Assembly (NCBI RefSeq): GCF_014898815.1 | Contig: NW_026515546.1 | Location: 1,040,501 to 1,104,500, forward strand | Source: Panonychus citri | Taxonomy: Eukaryota; Arthropoda; Arachnida; Trombidiformes; Tetranychidae | Length of the DNA: 64,000 nt | Direction of reading: 5' to 3' | Part shown: positions 10,603 to 21,192 of the stretch, piece after piece | How the letters are laid out: each line of letters starts with the position of its first letter | Numbering within the stretch: the first letter of the stretch is position 1 | Notes under the pieces: generated by a model | The model's input: only the letters and a program-made list of their open reading frames with translations | What the model was told of the DNA's origin: nothing | The model's database searches: none | Program-made: the position numbers and the translations under genes

Positions 10603-11502
10603 TTATTCAGGTGCAAAGCCACAGTCGGGATACTGAACACCCGAAGCAACGTTTGGTACACTTCCAGTCGGTACATTTCTGTTCTCACCACTTGATTCAC
10701 TAGCTGTATCTGTTGATTCACCATCTTTGATAACCAAAACGCCATCCTTTTCCTGTAAATGTTTCAACTCGAGACCACGCAGTGCGAAAAAGGAAACGAT
10801 GTTTTTAGCGACAAATTGTAGTCTTATCATCAGATGGTCCGAACCATCTAAGTGTTCTCCAGTTTCACAAAGATTTAAACCAGCAGCTAAAGCAGGACAA
10901 GCAATCACCAAATCATTTACAGTGGAAGTATCTCCTCGTTGCCAGTTAGGCTGAAATCTGTTCAGTACAACCATTTGTCGATCCTCTACATGTGCTTGAA
11001 TAAAATTACCTTTATTCATTTTAAGTCGAGATTGACAATTTTCACGTGACCAAGAAGGATGATATGAATTAAAATCGCCCATTATAAGCATGAGAACATC
11101 TTTGGGATGAGTATCACGTAAAGCGAATATGCTATTAATGGTAGATTGAAAATCGTCATCACTTAATTTACTCTGATTTGGTGACAAATAAGCCAAGACA
11201 ATTAACAATCTGAAATTACACCAAAGAGTCTTGATCACAATCCAATGAGAGTTAATTTTATGTGTTGCTCGGAACTCGAATCCATCACTATCCCGACAAA
11301 GCAAAGCACAACAAGTATTGTCAAGAGAATTTATCACATTTTGTTGATAACAATTGGAGTAAACTTCACGACTAGCGACTTCAGTAAAACATCCAATGTC
11401 GGTTAATTCGCTTTCACATCGATTGTACAATAACTCAGTGGCTCGACTAATACGAGCACAATTACCATATAAAATATCCAAAGGGTTAATTATTTGCACC
11501 AT
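10603..11502 (-). CDS. Stand-alone endonuclease/exonuclease/phosphatase (EEP) protein, antisense in the LTR element
   Basis: 299 aa. The fold is that of the AP-endonuclease-like EEP domain found at the N terminus of many non-LTR retrotransposon proteins. An Asn in GNCARI opens the domain (residues about 14-19), the metal-binding Glu is in the CFTEV stretch, the catalytic Asp/Asn motif is MGDFNSYHPSW (near residue 140), then NDLVIACPAL and a terminal SDHLMI (near residue 221). All hallmark residues appear present. No reverse transcriptase follows; instead there is a Ser/Glu-rich tail to the stop. It is transcribed against gag-pol-env, and lies between env and the RING ORF. It could be a captured piece of a non-LTR element or a domesticated nuclease. 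The ORF is uninterrupted, unlike pol. Confidence 0.8.
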   Translation of the reverse strand: MVQIINPLDILYGNCARISRATELLYNRCESELTDIGCFTEVASREVYSNCYQQNVINSLDNTCCALLCRDSDGFEFRATHKINSHWIVIKTLWCNFRLLIVLAYLSPNQSKLSDDDFQSTINSIFALRDTHPKDVLMLIMGDFNSYHPSWSRENCQSRLKMNKGNFIQAHVEDRQMVVLNRFQPNWQRGDTSTVNDLVIACPALAAGLNLCETGEHLDGSDHLMIRLQFVAKNIVSFFALRGLELKHLQEKDGVLVIKDGESTDTASESSGENRNVPTGSVPNVASGVQYPDCGFAPE

Positions 11503-11803
11503 CGTTAAACAGAAATCAAATCAGCAACTGCAACATTCCAAAATGAAAGCCCGTTTAAATGCAAATTAGTGTAAATTCTGCTCCCTCCACTAGGATAAGG
11601 GTGAGAATAAATGTTCAACAACCATGTACCTTCAAATACACAAGTAAAAAAAAGCAGGAGTTAAAAACCAAAAGTGGGTTCACTCCCACCTCAGCCGAAA
11701 TAAATAAAGTAGACTGACTATTCAAAGAAACCAGTCTACGAGTAATAGTGAAGAACTAAACATCTGAAGTGTTAAGTGACAAATATAAACGCAACAACAC
11801 ACA
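11503..11803. promoter_or_regulatory. Divergent spacer between antisense EEP and sense RING ORFs
   Basis: The two ORFs start head to head 301 bp apart, so this spacer must hold both 5' leaders if both are expressed. It is less AT-rich than the neighbouring 3' region. No TATA box stands out. A bidirectional internal promoter is inference. Confidence 0.35.
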
Positions 11804-12487
11804 ATGTATCAACCAAACAATTCAACCGAATGGGTACCAGTGCCTATTGTTAATAATACCTTTGAACATTTAATGTTTGGTGATGAAGTTTCACCTCCAC
11901 CGTCTATTATTGAGCTTGATCAACCATTTCGTACTCTTATACGACCTTGTGTTAATTGTGCCAGTGAAGATGCAGTAGCAAGAGAAATTCAAACAATAAA
12001 CATGGATAATCAACCCGAGGAATCGCAATTCTGCGACCAACAAACAATTAAGGATTACATTTGTGTTATTTGCCTAAATCTTCCAGTAGATCCAAAAATC
12101 CATGCGCATCAAAACTGTAAAACAATCCTTTGTGACAACTGTTGGAATACGTATAAATCAATCAACTGGAATAAACCTACTTGCCCGCTAAAATGTTCAA
12201 CAAGCCGTTTTACTCCAGCTTTTCTACCATCTAAAGGCCCACGATCTTGGCAAAAATTAAATGAATTACTTTTAAAATGTAAATTTGCACCAAGTTGTCC
12301 CGCCATAATGAAATACAAAAACTACGAGAGGCATATCAAAAACTGTCACCATAACCAGGGTACCAACACAACAAAAATCACGAAACGTAAAGTAAGGCCT
12401 CACAAAAACAAATTTGAAAAAGTTATATCGTTGAAAATCACTATCAATGATTCAAGTTCAAATCCAAAATATGGCCAATCAAAATAA
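11804..12487 (+). CDS. RING-like plus TRAF-type zinc-finger protein in the LTR element
   Basis: 227 aa. A RING-like cluster begins near residue 86 (CVICLNLPVD) and continues through NCKTILCDNC to CPLKC. The histidine normally found in the C-x-H pair of a C3HC4 RING appears replaced (C-K-T), so it is atypical. It is followed by a clean TRAF-type finger C-x5-C-x11-H-x3-C near residues 165-190 and a basic, Lys-rich C terminus. This combination resembles TRAF/SIAH-like E3 ligases and some viral ubiquitin-pathway proteins. The N-terminal 80 residues have no recognised domain. The ORF is open and starts at a good ATG. A role in countering host defence or in protein turnover is speculation. Confidence 0.75.
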   Translation: MYQPNNSTEWVPVPIVNNTFEHLMFGDEVSPPPSIIELDQPFRTLIRPCVNCASEDAVAREIQTINMDNQPEESQFCDQQTIKDYICVICLNLPVDPKIHAHQNCKTILCDNCWNTYKSINWNKPTCPLKCSTSRFTPAFLPSKGPRSWQKLNELLLKCKFAPSCPAIMKYKNYERHIKNCHHNQGTNTTKITKRKVRPHKNKFEKVISLKITINDSSSNPKYGQSK

Positions 12488-12940
12488 TATCCAAATGAAC
12501 TTTATATTGTAATTCACTTGTCGATTTCCTTAAAAGGAAACACAAATCATGACAACAGTTCAACATCCATTTTTATAATTAACCTCCTTCTGCTTATGTA
12601 TGACTATTCTTTTCTCTTTTCTTTTTCTCTTTTCTTTTTCTCTTTTCTTCTTTTTTTTTCTCTCTTTTCTTTTCTTTTAATTATTTACCTACTTTCTACA
12701 CTTTACGTAATTATATTCAACGAAAGCATGTGCGGAAATGAAACTGCTATTATTTAATAGCTATAGTATACCTTCTTACAAATTTTTCAGTTCTAATTTT
12801 TTTTGCTTATAATTGTCCACTTTTTTTTTGTCATTTACTTGTATTACAATTGTATTGCACCATATTTTGTCATCATCAATCATAATCAACCAACTAAAAT
12901 GTAATCATTTTTTTTTTACAATAACAATAATTGACTACAA
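12488..12940. other. Pyrimidine-rich non-coding spacer in the LTR element
   Basis: Contains a TTTTCTCTTTTC-type polypyrimidine tract (about 12609-12680) and poly-T runs. Open frames across it are low complexity. It may serve as the 3' UTR of the RING ORF. Confidence 0.5.
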
Positions 12941-13310
12941 CTATAACTCACCGGATCAAGAATAACTCATTGGATCAACTATAACTCACTGGATCAACTA
13001 TAACTCACCGGATCAAGAATAATTCATTGGATCAACTATAACTCACTGGATCAACTATAACTCACCGGATCAAGAATAACTCACTGGATCAACTATAACT
13101 CACCGGATCAAGAATAACTCATTGGATCAACTATAACTCACTGGATCAACTATAACTCACCGGATCAAGAATAATTCATTGGATCAACTATAACTCACTG
13201 GATCAACTATAACTCACCGGATCAAGAATAACTCATTGGATCAAGAATACCTCATTGGACCAACTATAACTCATTGGATCAATTATAACTCACCAAAGCA
13301 ACTATAATTT
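12941..13310. repeat. 19-bp minisatellite with higher-order units
   Basis: About 19 tandem copies of a unit close to CTCAYYGGATCAASWATAA. Variants alternate regularly (ACCGGATCAAGAATAA, ATTGGATCAACTATAA, ACTGGATCAACTATAA) and form an approximate 57-bp higher-order period. It lies inside the LTR element between the RING ORF and the antisense acidic zinc-finger ORF. There are no spacers, so it is not a CRISPR. Confidence 0.95.
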
Positions 13311-13487
13311 AAGATCTGACTGATGGTCTAAAAATTACCAGGAAACTTCAAAAATTAAAACCTGAACAATTGCAAATTTACAAAACCCTTTCTCGCAACA
13401 ATTTTTTTTAGTTCTGAAAAGAACTGTTTTCAAAAATTTTATTGCAAGAAAAAGTTAATGGGAATGAGAAAGATCGTTCTCAAAAAG

Positions 13488-14264
13488 TTAATTATTATCA
13501 CCATCTTCCTCCTCCGATGTTTCTTCATCACTATCATCACTATCATCACTTTCATCACTTTCATCAGCTTCTTGAGCTTCTTGAGCTTCTTCAGCTTCCT
13601 CTTCGACACCTTCATCTATATCGGTATCTTCGTCGTGCGATGTTAATGTTTTCTTCCGACTTGGCATTTTTCTACCAGCTCGATCATCTTGAGCTAAGCT
13701 CCAAACACCCTTACCAGGACATGGTTGTTCACAAGAATCAATACAATTATGATTCGGAGCTCCTGGAAACTTACAACGCTTTTTTTCGTGCCGAGTACCA
13801 TTACCTTTATTGGTAAAAGGATTGTCGCAATATTGACAATAATATTTATCTGGATCACGCTCAGGATCAATTGTCAAACTGGAAGACCATAATAACTTAC
13901 GATCAGCAGCTGTAAGACCATAAGGAACTTCTCTTAAAGTAGATGATTTGACGCTGGTTATATCAGCATTTAAACTAAGTGTATTTTTCCATTTAATAAC
14001 GCTGACATTTTGCCACTTGCCATTTACCTTAATTCGTTGGGACCGCACAATACGATTGATCTCATATTCCCCATCAGCAGATTGAGCTGTTTCTTTAACA
14101 GGTGAATCAGGTATTGGCTCAATATTGGTGGTCAATCGAGGACGTTTATTTTGTTCAGGTGAAACTGAACGCAAATGAGAAAAATCCTTACGAGGACACT
14201 TAACAGCAATTGGAGGTGTTGGTCTAGAATTGACAACACCAGTACTAATTTGATGACGAGTCAT
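13488..14264 (-). CDS. Zinc-finger protein with long acidic tail, antisense in the LTR element
   Basis: 258 aa, not matched to a family I know. The N-terminal half is Pro/Ser/Arg-rich. A C-x2-C-x12-H-x4-C cluster (CQYC ... H ... C) lies near residues 142-163, followed at once by a second Cys-rich segment (NCIDSCEQPCPG). The last 50 or so residues are almost entirely Glu, Asp, Ser and Ala, forming an acidic tail. A DNA- or chromatin-binding protein would fit such a layout, but this is inference. It starts about 100 bp inside the 3' LTR boundary and reads toward env, so its transcript could start in or near the 3' LTR on the minus strand. The ORF is intact. Confidence 0.65.
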   Translation of the reverse strand: MTRHQISTGVVNSRPTPPIAVKCPRKDFSHLRSVSPEQNKRPRLTTNIEPIPDSPVKETAQSADGEYEINRIVRSQRIKVNGKWQNVSVIKWKNTLSLNADITSVKSSTLREVPYGLTAADRKLLWSSSLTIDPERDPDKYYCQYCDNPFTNKGNGTRHEKKRCKFPGAPNHNCIDSCEQPCPGKGVWSLAQDDRAGRKMPSRKKTLTSHDEDTDIDEGVEEEAEEAQEAQEADESDESDDSDDSDEETSEEEDGDNN

Positions 14265-14350
14265 GATTGAAGTTAATGAGAATAAACAAAGAAAAACTTG
14301 GACAAGAGGAAATTCAGAAGACTGTCTACAATTTCACGGAGTGAATAATG

Positions 14351-14366
14351 ATGAAGTGGTGGAAAA
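14351..14366 (+). promoter_or_regulatory. Polypurine-rich tract before the 3' LTR
   Basis: ATGAAGTGGTGGAAAA abuts the 3' LTR and is purine-rich with a few T interruptions, the position expected for the plus-strand primer. It is an imperfect tract. Confidence 0.5.
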
Positions 14367-14624
14367 TGTCACGCTTCTTATACTGACCAACCCTAATTTT
14401 TAACCAATCAAAGCTCTTTGTGAGTTAAACACCAACTTTGACCCTACGAGAACTCCCACCTGAGGATAAAAGGAGCTTAGTTTATGACCCGAGAGGCAAT
14501 ATAATCTTGTGTATCCTCGAGTGCAGTGGCACTTTTTACTTTAAGCCTCTTTACTAATAAAGATTATCTTCATTCTTAACCCTAATCAGTTTTAGTTTTA
14601 AGTTCCAACTGAAAAGTTGTTACA
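14367..14624 (+). repeat. 3' LTR
   Basis: 258 bp, starting TGTCACG and ending GTTACA. It matches the 5' LTR apart from one fewer A near the end. It is followed by ATAT, the right target duplication. Confidence 0.97.
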
Positions 14625-17600
14625 ATATTTACAGTTAATCAGCTTTTCGTATCTTAAAATAGTTGTAAAGTATTAACTCAATCGATTCCAACACCCAATC
14701 AATCAAAAAGTTACCAAAAAAAAATTTGACTAAACAATTAAATCTAATTGTAGTTTAGTATCTCATGTAGCCAATAAATAATCAATAAATGGTCAATTGA
14801 AATCATACACAATAGTAACTCTTGGACACAATTAATTTGATTTGAGAAAGTAAAAAGAGAGAGAGAGAGAGAGTTTTAAGTTTAATTGTTAATTTTTCTG
14901 TCAAACAATTAACCTTCCAAGTTAATTACATTATCCTACATGAATGGAATACTATTAGTGACCATTAATCCTAAATTAGAAATAGTAACTAATTGTTAAT
15001 CCGATTGAATAGCTAAACTTTCTTGTTCTAATTATCATGTTGACAAACTTAATTTAGATGAAACTTTTTTCCTCTCTGATCTCCTAATGCTCACCAGTTA
15101 TAATCAAAGTATCAACAAAAAAAAGATGATGATGATCAGCTAATTGTGATCAGAATTAATTGTCTTGTTGGATAAGAAAACAAGAAAAAAAAATCAGGTA
15201 AACAATTAGGTCAGTGAAAAAAAAACGTACAAACTTAAATAGAAACTGAAATGTTAGCCCACAATTGGAAAGGTCAATCGGGAAAATGAGCACTTCGAAC
15301 GTGTTTCCATTAGAAAACAATTAAGGTCACTAATTGTAAAGGGCTTCGAATAATTTGAATCAATGTTAATTTCTTATTCTTTGTTATTTTCACCAATATA
15401 TTAATACTTAACTTACCCAAAGGTAATTGATTTAATGCATGAATACTTTGCATCATTGGATTAACTCTTGCATGAAAGAAAAGCACAAATTGTTAATCCA
15501 TCAACGGCAACGAATTAATGATTTATGTTAATATTGATGTTTTCTTTTCCTTTAATCATGAAACACGTTGAAAGATGATCACTAATGATGAAGGTAAAAC
15601 AAAAATTATGCAAATGATAATTCACATAACCAAGAAAGTTAATTGTACATAATAAACTAACCATCAACTGATGACCAACTGATATGTTATATAATATCAA
15701 CAAAGATCACAGGAAACTAATGATTAGTTTAATTTGGCAACAAGGTAATGGGAAAGTTAATTGTTGTTCAATGAAAATCAAGGATAAACACGCAATTTAA
15801 AAGCAGTTTAACTTAAACAACGATGGACATTAATAGTTAATTGTTTCAACTGGACAACTGCAATCATGATTTTGATGTAAATACGATTACAATCAAATAG
15901 TTGAACGAAAGTTTATCAAAAAGTTGGAAAAAACTTTTCTACCAACCAAACAAATCATATACAAAAAGTTGATTTAATAACCTTCTATTACTTTGGTTGA
16001 TTGTCAATGGATTTGTGAGTGTTGATCATTAGTTGATTAAATGAACCATCGCGAAAAAAAAATGATAATCAAAATTTAGGTTTAAGATTAAAAGACAACA
16101 GCAACTCGATGGATTAACGGTCAAGATTATTACTGTCAAGGGGATTAGACAAAAGTGAATGGAAAGTGATAACAACCAATTGATAATGATAAAGGTATTA
16201 ATCATAATCATAATCATTGTTGTTCAATTGAAATTAAATATATATATTGATCATAATGAAAGTAACACAATCGCTAAATTGTGGTTACCACGCAATTAAG
16301 GGATTGGCTTTTCTTTTCATTTTGATTAGTTAATTTTTACTTGATGGTGACCTTTTAACAAGTCATTTCAATTGAGATTGTTAATCTTGTGATTCTAATC
16401 AACAATTAGTAAATAGTTGGATAATACAAATCAAGTGAAAATTGAGAAAATTTCTATTATTCAATTGGAATAAGAAAATGAGAGAAACTTTTTTCGTGAT
16501 TATTTTACTTTTTTCATCATTCTCTTAACGCATTCAACAATTACGATTCCAATGAACAAATCATTTACTCAATGATTAAGGTTAATCAATACAACAATTA
16601 ATCAGTAACCAAGAGATTAGTTGATTGTTTGAAGATTATGTTCGCAAAAAAACGATACAAAGTAAAAACAATTAATTAGTTTTCAATGTTATTAGTTTTT
16701 TGTTACCGTTTCGTTTTGGACAAATATGAAAACCTTGACAATTTATTTTCGCGATTGTTGTTAATTAATTTGATTGTTATCGATTTTATTTTAACCTAAT
16801 CACAAATTGTGATCATTGGAACTTTTAATTTAGAGATTATTTCCTTTTCTCAACCACACCTAATATATTTTTTTCTTTATTCGATATTTTCTTTCTGGTT
16901 TCAAGTTCTAATTAGAATCGATTGAATTTTCCACCATTTGAATGAACGAAGGAAAAAAAACTCGACAGAATTTTAATTGAATTTCATGTAAATCTTTTCT
17001 CTCTCTCTCTCTCTCTCTCTTTCATCTCTCAATGGATTAGAACAAAAGAGAAAATTAATTATTTAATCAATCAAGGCAGCTAATTAAGTCTCTTGATCAT
17101 ATTATTAATCTAATTAATTAAATCTCATCCAATTGATTCAACTTAATTGTCCAAGTTTCACTTGGTCAGTTTAAGAGTTTAGTTTGTGTCTTTTTGTTTT
17201 GTTTAATTGAATTGATTGTTATCATTTTTGCTTTTTGATAACCTCAATCAACAATCATAAAAATCAACCAATTTGATTGATAATCAATCCCAACAGGTAA
17301 TTATAATTATATTTGTGTGAGTGTAAAGTTCATGATGATAATAATAATATATCATTGGGATGAGTGGGATTCAAGACTAAGGGATAAAATTGATCACAAC
17401 ATTATCACTTGTTAATCATTTCAACTATTATTATTATTTTGTTGTCTTTTTTAGTATCATCTTTAAATCATCAATCTGTATCATGATTAACTTGATTATC
17501 ATCATGATAACACCCACATGTATTAGCCCCTGGGGGTTTACTGAGTAAAACAGAATCAGAAATTGTTTACTCATGTCGAGAGATTAGATTTTAAATTGTT

Positions 17601-20600
17601 GATTATCATTTTAATTATATGACATTTTATCAATTCTCGTAATTAAAATCAGTAATTTAATCAAAACCTACACAAGAAAATTGTTTTTTCCTGTTGATTA
17701 TCAATAAAACCAACAAACATTATTGATTAGATTGATTAATTGGTCAGCCAATTAATTGGGATTAATAATTTGCATTTTTTAATTTCTCACTCACTTTGAC
17801 AATTAAATAAATTGTAAATTTTTGCTTCAATGTGTAACTTTAATTAACATGACAAAAGGGAAAATGTTGTTAATTGTTGTTGATGATGATTCCAAGTTGA
17901 TGAGGAAAAAAGCAAAACTTGATAACTTTTACTCTTAATCATCAGAATGATTTAACTGGTTGATTATGATTATTGAAATTCATCACGATTATTAATTGTT
18001 GTAGACAATTAACTTTTGAAAATCTCTTTTGTTTAATAGAAATTCAAGTTTACAACAATTCAAGTTATTTGTCGCGTGTTACGTGTTAACATGCGTTCGT
18101 GTCTGTTAATCAAATAATTCAAGGAAAAACATGTTCACTTGAATTCAGGAAAAATATAAAAAACAAACTACTGGTCAGTTTGAAGATGACCTTGTCTAGA
18201 TAATCATTTATTGTTGATTATGTGTTCATCTCACTTAATCAAAAAACCTTAATTACCACATAACAAAATTTGTTTTAATTGTTGACCAATTTTGTTTACA
18301 TGTAGATTAACATTATTATTATCATCCAGTTAATCATTTTCTTTCCGTTAATTGTAGTTAACAAACTCATCTAGACATCTATCATCATCATCATCTACAA
18401 TTAAAATATCCAATTAACTTTATGGTCAACAGGATTAACTAAATTATAATATAATCTTCAAGATGGAAAAGTAAAATTATAATTAATTTAATAATAATCA
18501 CTAATCAAATTACCATTAAGGTGACATCTAAGATAATTGGATTTAATTTTGGTAATTTAAATCCAATTATCCAAAGTGTATCTATCCAATAAATTGCTGC
18601 TCATTGATTGTAATCAAAACTCATAATCAAATCTAATCAATTGGTACAAAGTTTTGTTTGTTTGTGGTTGTTGATTTTTATACTGATTGTTGTTTGATTA
18701 ATTATTGTAACATCTGATTGACAAGATTAACTACAGTTAAATGGGTTAATTATTAAATTAGACATGAAACTTGTTAATCTTGGTTTTATATTTCCTCATG
18801 AAAATTAAATAATCGTAATCGTGAATTGATTATCAACTTTGTACATTACGTGATATGATTAACCATCATTTAAAGTTGATCATTAAAACTAATCTTTACT
18901 TTCAGAATTGTAATGAATACTAATGATTCAATTAATACTCTGAATAATAAGAGATGAAATTGAAATCATGTTGATTAATGAGATAAATTAATGTAACAAA
19001 AACAACAACAAACTATTACAATTAATACAACGAATTGACTTGAACTTTGGTTAATTGTTTCTTGTAAATTGTTTACCATTTCCATAGTTAATTGGTCAAT
19101 GAATGTCATTGGTAAATTAAACTTATTGAGCGATTTGTTTCAATACGATTAGTTGGACATTTTGGACACTCGAAATGTTGATTATTATTATTATCAAATG
19201 TTGACCATTGAAGATGAAAGTTAATCAGTAAGTCTTAAGCTTTACTCTAGTTAATTAAGGTTGGAACAAAAATGTTAACTTCTAATCTAATTTGAATGAT
19301 TAAACAACAGCCAAAGGGCAATCAAGGAAATTACAGTTCACATGAGTGACATGATTATATTTTCATTGTGAAAATGACCATTGACCAGAAATCTAAACAT
19401 TATCATGTCTTTGTTGATCATCACAATCTTATTGATTATCATGTAAGAGGATTTATTTATATTATAATCTAATAGGTTTATCTGGTTCACCTTTTCCCTT
19501 CAACACTGGACAGATAATACTAATTGCTAGTGACTGAGAAAATTAATTTACCCAAAATTATCAGGAAAAAGGAATCACCCTGATGATAATAACCGGAGAA
19601 GATTAAATTACAATTGAATCTTTTGATTCCATTGAAGTCATTACACTTATTCATGGGGATAAGAATATCTAATTGAAAGTAATATTATTTTCTTACTGTT
19701 CTGAGTTCTCTCTCTGTATTCATCTAGAATTATAGCAATATTTGTTATTCTGTTAATATGGAAATGTTATTATCATAATCGGAGAGCATCTTATCCGTCA
19801 GAATTGAAATTCAGAATTAATGTTCAAATTGTGCTAATCAAGTTTTCCGATAAAAAATAATCTTCTGAGAAAAATGTTACTCGTGTTTCATTGTATTCAT
19901 TTAAACTTTCATCTAGGTGATAATCGAAACCATCAGATTGATTGTTCATGATAATATTAAGATAATAACATGACATTTTCTGGGGAAATAATCTTTTGGA
20001 ATGAGAAAAATATTCCAAAGATAAATTCAGTTGTTGGGTTATCTTTTTTTATCACAAGAATGTTGTTTATTTACATGGTTATTATGGTGATTTGGTGGAA
20101 AATATCATCATTTATCATCATTATTACTCTGAGAATGATAAAATTTCCACCATGAATTAATATATTTATTCTGGAGAAAAATCTTAAAGGTCGAAAAAAA
20201 AAATTCTCTCCTTAGTTTTTTGATCTTCTTTAATACTTACAACAGTTTCTTTGCTAGAAAATTCTGATTCCTTTGCTAAAAATTACAGAGAACAATAAAG
20301 TTCTAAGCTTATTTAATAATATCATGCAAATTCGAAATGTTCAAAATTTCGAATAGAAAAATAAGAGAATTGAACATTGTTTTCTTTCTAATACCGAGTT
20401 CTAATATTTCTTTGTATGCGATTATAATACTTCGAAATCGAAATACGTGTCGAAGTGAATAAAACTAATAGAACAAAAAACAAAATTCGAACATCAAATC
20501 AAAGTCACTTGCGAATTCAATCAACAGGGAATCGATAATAATAGTAATTGAATAAAATTAATTTCATTGAGAAAAGATTGTTAAGCTTCATGGTTTAAAG

Positions 20601-21177
20601 AGTTTACATGAATTCTGATTGTTAGGAATTAAGAGCATCATCTTGATGGATTTTCAGTTATGTAATTGATGAGAGAAGAGAAAAAAAAAGTTGAGAGAAA
20701 AATTCTGATCGATTTTATGTTATCAAATCTACAGAGAATTTGAAAGATTATCAAGGTCAGTGGAATGTTATCAAATCGTTTCCGAATTGAGTAACTCATC
20801 ATCATCAGAATTTGTTGATATTTTCATTAATTGGGTTCGAAAAAAAAAGAAAAGTGTTCACTTACCTTAGAGTTAAATTAATGATTATGCTTGATTATTA
20901 ATCACAATCAGAAAATGTTGGAATCCATTTTAACATAAATAATCAGTTGGTAGAAAATATTAATGATGATGTTGGTAATTCGGTGTTGGAATTATTTTGA
21001 TAATAGAATAAAAAATAAACATGAACCAGGAACATGGAAAAGAGATAAAGAACTGAAGAGTATGGCTCATGTATGAGAAAGAGAATAGAATAGAAGATGA
21101 AGGTGGAAAAGAAAGTAAATGATGATGAGAGAGTGAGGAGAAAACGAATAAAAGAAATTCAATGCACATCCTCATCC

Positions 21178-21192
21178 CGTTGCTAAGCAACG
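21178..21192. promoter_or_regulatory. RFX X-box-like palindrome
   Basis: CGTTGCTAAGCAACG is a 15-bp inverted repeat (half-site CGTTGC, centre TAA) in otherwise AT-rich sequence. It closely resembles the X-box bound by RFX factors, which regulate ciliary genes in animals. No gene start is recognised next to it. Confidence 0.4.

Larger units (their letters stand above)
3355..14624 (+). mobile_element. Errantivirus-like Ty3/gypsy LTR retroelement with accessory gene block
   Basis: A full-length element of about 11.3 kb bounded by two LTRs starting TGTCAC and ending TTACA, flanked on both sides by ATAT (3351-3354 and 14625-14628). A 4-bp duplication with ATAT preference is known for Drosophila elements such as 17.6 and 297. 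Order in the sense direction: LTR, primer binding site, gag, protease, RT (damaged), RNase H, integrase, env-like region, then a non-canonical block of roughly 3.8 kb before the 3' LTR. That block contains an antisense EEP nuclease ORF, a sense RING/TRAF-zinc-finger ORF, a minisatellite and an antisense acidic zinc-finger ORF. The LTRs differ only by one A in an A-run, so insertion is recent. Pol and env both have frame lesions, so this copy cannot be autonomous as read. Element class is firm; the origin of the accessory block is inference. Confidence 0.95.

Noticed and set aside
12941..13310. CRISPR-like array
   Set aside because: The repeats are head-to-tail with no unique spacers, in a eukaryotic retroelement.
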